Positions 1 to 6,558 of a stretch of DNA of 9,173 nt are shown piece after piece. How positions within the stretch are numbered: the first letter of the stretch is position 1; the number at the start of each line of letters is the position of its first letter. The DNA is from CAWEHT01 sp963808455 (GTDB lineage Bacteria; Chloroflexota; Anaerolineae; CG2-30-64-16). A model generated the notes under the pieces. It did not search any database. It saw nothing but the letters and a program-made list of their open reading frames with translations, and was not told the origin of the DNA. The stretch lies in contig CAWEHT010000262.1 in the NCBI GenBank assembly GCA_963808455.1, positions 1-9,173 of the forward strand. Direction: 5' to 3'. The position numbers and the translations under genes were made by a program.

Positions 1-22
1 CTTTTCAGAAGGAGGGTCTACC

Positions 23-823
23 ATGGAATATACCGGCTATCTTGACTTCTGGTTCACCGGACGGCCGATCGTGGAGCGGGTCGAGCCGATTGTCAACCTG
101 GGCATTCGCCGCGTCGACGCCTGGTCGTGGCGCAGCCAGCCCGTGGCCGAGATTGCAGCCGAATGCCGCCGATGCGGGGCCATTTTCAATTCCGTCTTCG
201 ATGACGAGATGGGCTCGCTGGCCGACCCGGGCGACAACGAGCTCGTCATACGCTCCTGGTCCGAAAGCCTGGAGATGGCCTGCCGGTACGGCATCGAACA
301 CCTGTACCTGTTCTCCAACCAGGTCGATCTCATCGATGGGCGGTCATGGACGCGTCGCCTCTCGTCCAACTTCACCCCGGCCGAGCAGTATGCCAACATC
401 CTCCGCCAGACGGAGCGTATCCTGAAACTGGTCGAGCAGACGCCGGTGCGGGTGTGGGTGGAGGCCCTGAACGAGTTTCACATCAAGGGCGGCATCCTGG
501 TGCACAGCCACGACCTGGCCGCCGATTGGGTGCGGCGCTTCTCCCATCCGCAGCTTCAGATGGTTTTCGACTGCTACCATCAGCAGCGCGACTCGGGGAA
601 CCTGATCTGGGGGCTCGAGCAGTACGCCGGCCTTTACGCCAGCTTCCATATCGCCGACGTGCCGACCCGCCAGGAGCCCGGCACCGGTGAGATCAACTAC
701 GCCAATTTGCGGGCGAAGCTGCGGCAACTGGGCTATGATGGGCTGGTCGGGCTCGAGTTCTATCCATCGACGACAGAAGCGGAAGCGCTGGAACGAATCA
801 AGGCGATCTTCCCGCTGAACTGA
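23..823 (+). CDS. Sugar phosphate isomerase/epimerase, hydroxypyruvate isomerase-like (TIM barrel)
   Basis: A 266-residue cytosolic protein of the AP-endonuclease-2/xylose-isomerase-like TIM-barrel superfamily, the usual length for the hydroxypyruvate isomerase (Hyi) group. The metal-site residues can be followed along the barrel: Glu147 in VWVEALNEF, Asp183 and His186 in VFDCYHQQ, His209 in FHIAD, and Glu245 in GLEF. The stretch ADVPTRQEPGTGEINY (211-226) and GYDGLVGLEF (238-247) match the signature of Hyi and related 2-oxo/3-keto sugar isomerases, so an aldose-ketose or tartronate-semialdehyde-type isomerisation is likely. In Hyi proper the third metal-site position is usually Gln; His here is more like the tagatose/psicose-3-epimerase side of the family, so the substrate is open. 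The ATG at 23 has AAGGAGG (9-15) at good spacing. It is followed 16 bases later by the reductase gene, suggesting one operon. Family is firm; exact reaction is not. Confidence 0.88.
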   Translation: MEYTGYLDFWFTGRPIVERVEPIVNLGIRRVDAWSWRSQPVAEIAAECRRCGAIFNSVFDDEMGSLADPGDNELVIRSWSESLEMACRYGIEHLYLFSNQVDLIDGRSWTRRLSSNFTPAEQYANILRQTERILKLVEQTPVRVWVEALNEFHIKGGILVHSHDLAADWVRRFSHPQLQMVFDCYHQQRDSGNLIWGLEQYAGLYASFHIADVPTRQEPGTGEINYANLRAKLRQLGYDGLVGLEFYPSTTEAEALERIKAIFPLN

Positions 824-839
824 CCCGCCGGGAGGGGGG

Positions 840-1988
840 ATGAAGGCTGTTGTTCTCGGCTGCGTCGGCGCCATGGGAGTGCATGCGTCGAGCGAGCTGA
901 TCGCATCCGGTCTTTTCGACCAAATCATCGTGGCAGACCTCGACGTAAAGAAAGCCCGGCAGATGGCCGGCACGTGGGGCCTGCCCGACGAAGCCGTCGC
1001 CTGCCTGGATGCCTCAAACCAGACGAAGCTCAGGCAGCTGCTCGCCGGCAACCCGGAAGTCGTGGTCAACGCACTGCCGAAAGACCTGGCGCTGCCCGTG
1101 GCGGAAGCCGTGATCGCCACCGGCGCTCGCGCTATCGACCTGAGTGACATCTCGCCTGAGCTGCTGGCGCTGAGCCAGGCGGCCCGGGCTGCGGGGGCCG
1201 TCTACGTGGCCGGGTGCGGTTCCAGCTCCGGGCTGACCAACATGCTGGCCAAGCATGGCGCGCGCGGTATGGACGAGATCGGTTCGATCGAGATCGACTT
1301 TGCCTCGTTTCGGTCTATCGCCCTGTCGCCGGCGTCGATCGACGGCGTCTTCTGGGAGTTTGGGCCCAACGTGAAGCGTGGTTATTACTCAGATGGCGCT
1401 TACCACGAGGTCCAGCTCTGGGATGGGGCTAAGACGGTGGACTTTCCAGAGCCTATCGGCCGCCAGACCGTGTACATCGTGCCGCAGAGTGAAACGTTTA
1501 CCCTGCCTCGCACGCTGGGCGCCAGGGCGGTGACGGTGCGCGGCACATTTACGCCCAAGGCGATGCGGTTGATGCGCAGTCTGTGCGAGTATGCGGCCTT
1601 CGACGCGGCGCCCGTGACGATCAACGGTAGCCCAATCGCGCGGCGCGAGCTCGTCAAGCAATACCTCGTGCAAACGCCGCAGGCCAACGAGGAGCCGGCC
1701 TGGGGCTATGCGTTGCACGTGCAGGTCGCCGGCAGATCGGGGGGCCGTCCGCTGGAGCGGAGGCTATGGACCACCCACCCGTCTTCCGATCAAGCCGGCT
1801 GGTCGGGCCCCAGCGCGTGGACCCGGTGCGTGGCATTGCCTCTCGTGGCAGGGGCCTTGTTGTTGGCTCGCGGCAACTACCAGGGGACAGGCATCGATGC
1901 CCCAGAGGCTTTCTTGCCCGGCGAGCCATTCCTTGCTGAATTAGCGCTGCGCGGCATCCAGGTGCACGAGAGAGAAAGAGACCTATAG
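840..1988 (+). CDS. Saccharopine dehydrogenase-like NAD(P)-dependent reductase
   Basis: A 382-residue protein with an N-terminal Rossmann fold: VVLGCVGAMG (residues 4-13) is the GxxGxxG dinucleotide loop of the saccharopine dehydrogenase-like family, followed by an acidic second strand end (VADLD, 31-35). VVVNALP (75-80 region) and AGCGSSSGLTNMLAKH (124-139) match the conserved 'NALP' and 'G-x-G-L-x-N-x-L-A' blocks of these proteins. The C-terminal half carries the family's substrate-domain end, including WTTHP and LARGNYQGTG. Known members reduce or oxidise imine/amino-acid conjugates, but many are of unknown substrate, and this one is not close enough to lysine-pathway enzymes to be called LYS9. 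A Shine-Dalgarno-like GGGAGGGGG lies immediately before ATG 840. The stop is 4 bases from the next start, so it is very likely co-translated with the E2 gene. Its pairing with an isomerase suggests a step in making a 2-oxo acid; this is inference. Confidence 0.82.
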   Translation: MKAVVLGCVGAMGVHASSELIASGLFDQIIVADLDVKKARQMAGTWGLPDEAVACLDASNQTKLRQLLAGNPEVVVNALPKDLALPVAEAVIATGARAIDLSDISPELLALSQAARAAGAVYVAGCGSSSGLTNMLAKHGARGMDEIGSIEIDFASFRSIALSPASIDGVFWEFGPNVKRGYYSDGAYHEVQLWDGAKTVDFPEPIGRQTVYIVPQSETFTLPRTLGARAVTVRGTFTPKAMRLMRSLCEYAAFDAAPVTINGSPIARRELVKQYLVQTPQANEEPAWGYALHVQVAGRSGGRPLERRLWTTHPSSDQAGWSGPSAWTRCVALPLVAGALLLARGNYQGTGIDAPEAFLPGEPFLAELALRGIQVHERERDL

Positions 1989-1992
1989 CAAC

Positions 1993-3324
1993 ATGCGGAT
2001 CATCATGCCCAAGCTGGGGCTGACGATGACTGAGGCCACGATCAAGGAGTGGCTCAAGGCGCCGGGCGACGCGGTCAAGAAGGGGGAGATCCTCTTCAAT
2101 TACGACACGGAGAAAGTTTCGCTCGACTACGAGGCCCCCGACGACGGGGTCCTGATCGAGATCGTCGTCGCGGCAGGCATCACGGTGCCCGCAGGGGCCG
2201 TCGTCTGCGAATACCGGACGGCGGCCGACGTGCAGCCTGCGGCGCCCAGGGCTCCGGGCGCGGGCCGTGTGGTGGCGACACCGAAAGCCAGAAGGCTGGC
2301 CGCCGGATGGCAAATCGACCTGGCCGGGATAGCCGGGCGCGGCCCGGGAGGGCGAGTCCAGGCGGCCGACGTCGAGGGGGCCCGCCTGGCGGCTCAGCCT
2401 GCCCACGCAGAAGAGGAGGCAGCCAGGGCCACACCGGTGGCGCGGCGGGTGGCGGAAGCGGAAGGCGTCAACCTGAACCGGCTGCAAGGCAGCGGGCCGG
2501 CCGGCCGGGTCATGCGAGCCGACGTCGAGCGCGCGGCCGAAGCAGGGGACAGGAAACCCGGGCCCGAGAATCAAGAGCAGGGTACAGGTCCTTCGCCCTA
2601 CGCCCCGCTCCCCGCCCCCTCCGAAGTGATCATCCCGCTCATGGGGCCCCGCCAGGTGATCGCGCAGCGGATGGCCGCGAGCGCGTTCACCGCGCCGCAC
2701 GTGACCCTGTTCACCGAAGCCGAAGCCACGAACCTGGTCTCGGCCCGCGTGCAGTTGAACCAGGCACCGGCGGAGGGCCCTCGTGAGCTGGCCCCGGAGG
2801 ACAAGATCTCGTACAACGCGCTGCTGGCCGCCATCGTGGCGCGCGCGCTGCGCGAGCACCCGGCCTTCAACTCGCGGATCGAGGCGGACGGCATCCACCT
2901 GTTGCCGGCCGTCAACGTCGCCCTGGCGGTCGATACCGAGCGTGGGCTGATGACGCCGGTCCTGGAGCACGCCGACCGGTTGACGCTGCTGGCCGTCCAA
3001 CGAGGATACGCTGCCCTGATCGCGCGGGCGTTGGCGGGCACTTCCCTGCCCGGCGACCTCGCCGGCGGCACGTTCACCATCTCCAACCTGGGGCATCTCG
3101 GGGTCGATGGGTTTACGCCCATCATCAACCCACCGCAGGCAGCCATCCTGGGCGTGGGGCAGATCGCTGACAAGCCGGTCGCGCGCGAGGGTGTGGTAGT
3201 GGTGCGGGCCATGATGGCGCTCAGCCTGAGCTTCGACCACCGCATTGCGGATGGCGCCGCGGCGGCTCGCTTCCTGGCGCGGATCAAGCAGCTGATCGAG
3301 AGACCGATCGCGCTGCTGCGCTAA
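1993..3324 (+). CDS. 2-oxoacid dehydrogenase E2 component (dihydrolipoamide acyltransferase) with two E3-binding domains
   Basis: A 443-residue E2 core subunit. Residues 1-77 are a lipoyl domain with the lipoylated lysine at position 41 in YDTEKVSLDYEAP. Two consecutive peripheral-subunit-binding domains follow, at about 93-130 (ATPKARRLA ... GRGPGGRVQAADV) and 145-181 (ATPVARRVA ... GSGPAGRVMRADV). A Pro/Gln/Glu-rich linker covers about 182-210. The CoA-dependent acyltransferase domain runs from about 211 to the end, with FTISNLG (361-367) and the catalytic DHRIADG (415-421; His416, Asp420). It transfers the acyl group from E1 to CoA. The acyl specificity (acetoin, pyruvate or branched-chain) cannot be fixed from motifs, though the neighbouring E1-alpha is of acetoin/pyruvate type. 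The start 4 bases after the reductase stop has only a weak GAGAG-type site, so coupling is likely. One E3-binding domain is the norm; two is odd. No E3 gene is visible. Confidence 0.93.
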   Translation: MRIIMPKLGLTMTEATIKEWLKAPGDAVKKGEILFNYDTEKVSLDYEAPDDGVLIEIVVAAGITVPAGAVVCEYRTAADVQPAAPRAPGAGRVVATPKARRLAAGWQIDLAGIAGRGPGGRVQAADVEGARLAAQPAHAEEEAARATPVARRVAEAEGVNLNRLQGSGPAGRVMRADVERAAEAGDRKPGPENQEQGTGPSPYAPLPAPSEVIIPLMGPRQVIAQRMAASAFTAPHVTLFTEAEATNLVSARVQLNQAPAEGPRELAPEDKISYNALLAAIVARALREHPAFNSRIEADGIHLLPAVNVALAVDTERGLMTPVLEHADRLTLLAVQRGYAALIARALAGTSLPGDLAGGTFTISNLGHLGVDGFTPIINPPQAAILGVGQIADKPVAREGVVVVRAMMALSLSFDHRIADGAAAARFLARIKQLIERPIALLR

Positions 3325-3344
3325 GTCGATCGTCGCCAGCACCT

Positions 3345-3359
3345 GGCCGGCGACCGGCC
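3345..3359 (+). other. Short GC hairpin between E2 and E1-alpha
   Basis: GGCCGG-CGA-CCGGCC is a perfect 6-bp stem with a 3-base loop, 20 bases after the E2 stop and 56 before the E1-alpha start. No T-run follows, so it is not a classical terminator. It could be an RNA-processing or stability element that sets E2 against E1 levels, or it may be chance in GC-rich DNA. Confidence 0.3.
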
Positions 3360-3415
3360 GCAGACGCCGGGCGCGGCACGTCGTTCACAAACGGTTACGA
3401 CTGATAGAGGGGACC

Positions 3416-4408
3416 ATGGAAATCGCGAGTTACCCTTCGGGATGGTTGCTTGAGCTCTACGAGAAGATGCTGACGATCCGGGAATTCGAGCTGCGTGCCA
3501 TCGACGAGCGCCGGAAAGGGCTCATCCCGGGGTTCATCCATAGCTGCGTCGGGCAGGAAGCTACCGCAGCCGGCGCGTGCGCCGCGCTGCGGCCGGAAGA
3601 TGTGATCACCAGCACGCACCGCGGGCATGGCCACCTGGTCGCCAAAGGCGGTGTCCCGAAGTTCATGATGGCCGAACTGGCGGCGCGGACCACCGGCTAT
3701 TGCGGTGGAAAGGGCGGCTCGCTCCACATGACCGATTTCGACCTCGGCATCCTGGGCGCCAATGGGATCGTGGCCGGTGGCATCCCCATCGCGGTCGGGG
3801 CCGGCCTCGCCATGCAGCAGCGCAAGGAGGCCAGGGTCGTGCTCTCGTTCTTCGGCGATGGGGCGACGAACGAGGGCGCCTTTCACGAGGCGCTCAACCT
3901 CGCCGGGCTCTGGAAGCTGCCCGTGATCTTTTTCTGTGAGAACAACCTGTACGGCGAAGGGACGCCCCAGGCGCAGCAAGCGCCGGTCGCCGACCTCGCC
4001 ACCCGTGGCGCCAGCTACGCCATGCCCGGCGTGACCATCGACGGCAATGATGTGCTGGCGGTCTACGAGGCCACGCGCGCCGCCGTGGAGCGGGCGCGGG
4101 CAGGCCTGGGCCCAAGCCTCGTCGAAGGCAAGACTTATCGGCAGCGCGGCCATTACGAGGGCGACCCCATGGTCTATCGCTCGCGCGAGGAGATGGAAGC
4201 GTGGCAACGGCGTGATCCGGTGAAAGGCTTCCGCGAGCGGCTGCTGGCCGAGGCCGGGGTGGCGGAAGATCGGATCAAAGCCATCGAGGCCGCGGTGCAG
4301 TCCTGCCTGGATGATGCGGTCGCTTTCGCAGCCGCCAGCCCCCGTCCGGAAGCCTTGACGGCGCTGTCGGGCGTCTACGGCGACACGGTTGAAGGGCTGG
4401 TATTCTAA
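3416..4408 (+). CDS. Thiamine-diphosphate-dependent 2-oxoacid (acetoin/pyruvate-type) dehydrogenase E1 alpha subunit
   Basis: A 330-residue protein, the normal size for AcoA/PdhA-like E1-alpha. The ThDP/Mg-binding motif runs from GDGATNEG (147-154) to ENN (175-177). The segment GKGGSLHMTD (98-107), followed by GILGANGIVAGGIPIAVGAG, is the conserved active-site run of the family. The loop YRQRGHYEGDP (241-251) has the HYEGD variant common in acetoin dehydrogenase-type E1-alpha rather than the GHSxSDP of classical pyruvate E1, so an acetoin-type complex is favoured but not proven. It forms an alpha2beta2 E1 with the next gene and decarboxylates (or cleaves) the substrate, passing the acyl group to E2 lipoate. 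The ATG at 3416 has a GAGGGGA site (3407-3413). The 91-base gap from E2 contains a small hairpin. The next start lies 16 bases after its stop, so alpha and beta are co-transcribed. Confidence 0.93.
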   Translation: MEIASYPSGWLLELYEKMLTIREFELRAIDERRKGLIPGFIHSCVGQEATAAGACAALRPEDVITSTHRGHGHLVAKGGVPKFMMAELAARTTGYCGGKGGSLHMTDFDLGILGANGIVAGGIPIAVGAGLAMQQRKEARVVLSFFGDGATNEGAFHEALNLAGLWKLPVIFFCENNLYGEGTPQAQQAPVADLATRGASYAMPGVTIDGNDVLAVYEATRAAVERARAGLGPSLVEGKTYRQRGHYEGDPMVYRSREEMEAWQRRDPVKGFRERLLAEAGVAEDRIKAIEAAVQSCLDDAVAFAAASPRPEALTALSGVYGDTVEGLVF

Positions 4409-4424
4409 CTTGACAGAGGCGTTG

Positions 4425-5412
4425 ATGCGCACGATCACCTATAGCCAGGCTCTCTCATGAGGCCATGTGCGAGGAGATGGCCCGCGATCCGAGCGTGATC
4501 CTGCTCGGCGAAGACGTCGGCGTCTTTGGTGGGGTTTGGGGCGTCAGCGGCGATATGTTGCAAAGATTTGGCGCCGATCGCGTGCGCGATACCCCCATCA
4601 GCGAAGCCGGGATCGTCGGCGCGGGCCTGGGCGCCGCGATGATGGGCATGCGCCCCATCGTCGAGATCATGTTCGGCGAGCTTTCTGCCCGACGCCGGCG
4701 ACCAGCTGGTCAACCAGGTAGCCAAGGCTCGCTATATGAGCGGCGGCAAGGCCAGGGTGGCTTTGACGATCCGGGTCGCCACCGGTGCCCCGGGCTCTGC
4801 GGCAGCCCAGCACTCACAGTCACCCGAGGGCTGGTTCATGAATGTCCCCGGCCTGAAAATCGTCGTGCCGGCCACCCCGGCTGACGCCAAGGGGTTGCTG
4901 AAGACCGCCATCCGCGGGAAGATTCCGTGCTGTTCTTCGAGCACAAGATGCTGTACGCGACGAAGGGCGAAGTGCCGGAGGACGAGGACTTTCTGGTACC
5001 CTTCGGCAAAGCGTCAATCTCTCGTGAGGGCGATCAAGCAACGATCGTTGCGATTGGCGGGATGCTGCCGAAGGCCCTTGAGGCCGCGGAGATCCTCGCC
5101 GGGCAAGGCATCGAGGTCGAGGTCGTCGATCCTCGCACGCTGGTGCCCCTGGACAAGGGGACGATACTGGCATCCGTGCGCAAGACCGGCCGCGTCGTGA
5201 TCGTGCATGAAGCGCACAAGCGGCTGGGTCCGGGCGCCGAGATAGCGGCCATGATTGCCGAGGAGGCCATCGGCTGGCTTGACTCGCCGATCGCCCGTGT
5301 GGCAGCCAGGAATACGCCGCTGCCCTACAGCCCTGACCTGGAGGCCTTCGTCCTGCCCGGTGTGGGCGACATCGTGGATGCGACGCACAAGCTGGTCAAC
5401 TACGCGTGGTGA
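4425..5412 (+). pseudogene. 2-oxoacid dehydrogenase E1 beta subunit, full length but interrupted by three frameshifts
   Basis: The E1-beta partner of the preceding gene, read in three pieces. From ATG 4425 (AGAGG site upstream) the frame gives MRTITYSQAL and then hits TGA at 4458. An extra base at about 4451-4455 moves it to HEAMCEEMARDPSVILLGED (to about 4680). A second extra base near 4680-4681 leads into FLPDAGDQLVNQVAKARY. A missing base near 4916-4918 leads into EDSVLFFEHKMLY and on to TGA 5410-5412. Net correction of one base gives 328 residues with no internal stop, the normal length for AcoB/PdhB. The cofactor-contacting Glu (about 60, in TPISEAG) and His (about 129, in AQHSQS) are kept, as are the transketolase C-terminal blocks (VEVVDPRTLVPLD, VIVHEA). 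Because all family motifs survive, sequence error is more likely than a dead gene; if real, the complex would lack a working E1. Confidence 0.88.
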
Positions 5413-5662
5413 CGGAGGGCCGCTGTGGCGCAAGGGCTTCGAAACCGGCCCAGGCAAAGTTCGCCGGCCGGCGCGGCCCGCCACCGCCAGCCTGAGGGTC
5501 CGTTTGCGAAGAGGACTTGGGCGGGCCACTCCCGCCTTGGGCTGAAGCCGCCGGCTAATATGACGAGGTCCTGCCGCGCTGCTGGGCTGCACCGTGGCTC
5601 TCGGGGCTTGGATCACTCAGCCCGACCCTCTTGTGGCCGGCCCGCGGCGCCCGGTGTCAGTC

Positions 5663-5682
5663 TCTTGAGCCTTTCTTGAGCC
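5663..5682. repeat. Short direct repeat, TCTTGAGCC twice
   Basis: TCTTGAGCC occurs at 5663-5671 and again at 5674-5682, an 11-base period (about one helical turn). It sits just before the GC hairpin and about 75 bases before the SDR start. Two same-face copies could be an operator half-site pair, but chance duplication is equally possible. Confidence 0.4.
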
Positions 5683-5687
5683 CCCCG

Positions 5688-5711
5688 CCCCGCCCCCGGT
5701 TGCGGGCGGGG
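5688..5711 (+). terminator. GC-rich hairpin, possible weak terminator for the dehydrogenase operon
   Basis: CCCCGCCC (5688-5695) pairs perfectly with GGGCGGGG (5704-5711) around an 8-base loop. It lies between the E1-beta gene and the SDR gene. There is no T-run on either side, so at most it is a non-canonical or partial terminator. Confidence 0.3.
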
Positions 5712-5744
5712 GAAGCGCAAATGGATCCTGGAGCAAGATGAAAA

Positions 5745-5751
5745 AAGGAGG
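5745..5751 (+). promoter_or_regulatory. Ribosome binding site of the SDR gene
   Basis: AAGGAGG sits 6 bases before ATG 5758, within a run of six A. This near-consensus site decides for the start at 5758 over the second in-frame ATG at 5776, which many SDR proteins of this length would also allow. Confidence 0.8.
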
Positions 5752-5757
5752 CTGTCT

Positions 5758-6558
5758 ATGCCCGAAAGGTCAACGATGCGACGTTTCGAAGGCACCGTTG
5801 CCGTTGTGACGGGCGGAGGCAAGGGCATCGGCAAGGCCTGCTGCCTGCGCTTTGCCGAGGAGGGAGCGCGGGTGGCCGTGCTGGACCTGAGCTCGCAGGA
5901 TGCCAGGGATACGGCTGCCAGCTGCGAGGCGCTCGACGGCAACCCGGCCCTGGCCCTGCACTGCGACGTGACCGACAAGGGCAGCGTCGCCGCGGCCTTC
6001 GCCGCGATCGCGAACGCCTGGGGGCGCATCGACGCGCTGGTAGCCAGCGCCGGCATCTATTCCAGCCAACCCCTCCCGGATGTGCCCCTCCGCGAATGGC
6101 AGCGGGTCATCGACGTCAACCTGACCGGCGTCTTCTTGTGCAATCAGGCCGTCGCCCCGATCATGATGGCCCAACGGTCCGGGGCGATCATCAATATCTC
6201 ATCGATGGCCGGCAAGACATCGTGGGAAGCCAGCGCCCAGTACAGCGCGGCCAAGACGGGCGTGATTGGGCTGACCCGCAGCGTGGCCATGGAGCTGGCG
6301 CCCTTTGGCTGCACGGCAAACACGATCTGCCCGGGCAACACGGAGACCGACCTGATCCGCAGCGTGGCCGTGGTCGCGGCTGGCCGCGCCCACATAGACA
6401 GCGACGCCTGGCTGGCCATGCGCCGTCACGACTGCCCGATGGGCCGGTTGGCTCGCCCGGAGGAGATCGCGGGCGTGGCCGCGTTCCTGGCCTCTTGCGA
6501 CGCCGGCTACATCACCGGGCAAGCCATCGAGGTGGATGGCGGGATGGTCTTGTCGTGA
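5758..6558 (+). CDS. Short-chain dehydrogenase/reductase (classical SDR)
   Basis: A 266-residue classical SDR oxidoreductase. The cofactor loop TGGGKGIG is at 18-25, and Asp43 at the end of the second strand (VAVLDL) indicates NAD(H) over NADP(H). DV at 70-71 (HCDVTD) contacts the adenine. The usual NNAG is ASAG here (96-99). The catalytic set is Asn121 (VNLTG), Ser149 (NISSMAG), Tyr162 and Lys166 (YSAAK), and the C-terminal GxxxxVDGG block (YITGQAIEVDGG) is intact. It would oxidise a secondary alcohol of a sugar, polyol or hydroxy acid to a ketone, or the reverse; FabG-like names are common for this sequence type but fatty-acid synthesis is not suggested by the neighbours. It is intact, lies 345 bases after the E1-beta gene, and its end overlaps the convergent FAD oxidoreductase gene by 52 bases. 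Family certain, substrate unknown. Confidence 0.92.
   Translation: MPERSTMRRFEGTVAVVTGGGKGIGKACCLRFAEEGARVAVLDLSSQDARDTAASCEALDGNPALALHCDVTDKGSVAAAFAAIANAWGRIDALVASAGIYSSQPLPDVPLREWQRVIDVNLTGVFLCNQAVAPIMMAQRSGAIINISSMAGKTSWEASAQYSAAKTGVIGLTRSVAMELAPFGCTANTICPGNTETDLIRSVAVVAAGRAHIDSDAWLAMRRHDCPMGRLARPEEIAGVAAFLASCDAGYITGQAIEVDGGMVLS

Larger units (their letters stand above)
5413..5757. other. 345-base non-coding gap between E1-beta and the SDR gene
   Basis: No frame here resembles a known protein; the short open frames are Arg/Pro/Ala-rich and look like GC-rich noise. The segment holds a direct repeat, a GC hairpin and the ribosome binding site of the SDR gene. I could not find a convincing sigma-70 promoter: TAATAT at 5556-5561 has no matching -35 at 16-18 bases. 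It is the only gap over 300 bases in the window, so transcription probably ends or restarts here. Confidence 0.6.

Noticed and set aside
1654..3342. Long open frame (562 codons) on the minus strand across the E2 gene
   Set aside because: It is the antisense shadow of a GC-rich gene; the plus strand encodes an unmistakable E2 and the minus translation is rich in Arg, Gly, His and Asp with no family motif.
3395..4438. Open frame of 347 codons on the minus strand across E1-alpha
   Set aside because: Shadow of the E1-alpha gene; no recognisable motif and composition typical of antisense GC-rich frames.
4425..5412. Programmed ribosomal frameshifting in E1-beta
   Set aside because: Three shifts in both directions in one housekeeping-type gene, with no slippery heptamer or downstream pseudoknot visible, do not fit programmed recoding.
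5537..5561. Possible sigma-70 promoter, TTGGGC ... TAATAT
   Set aside because: Spacing between the boxes is only 13 bases and the -35 is poor; not supported.
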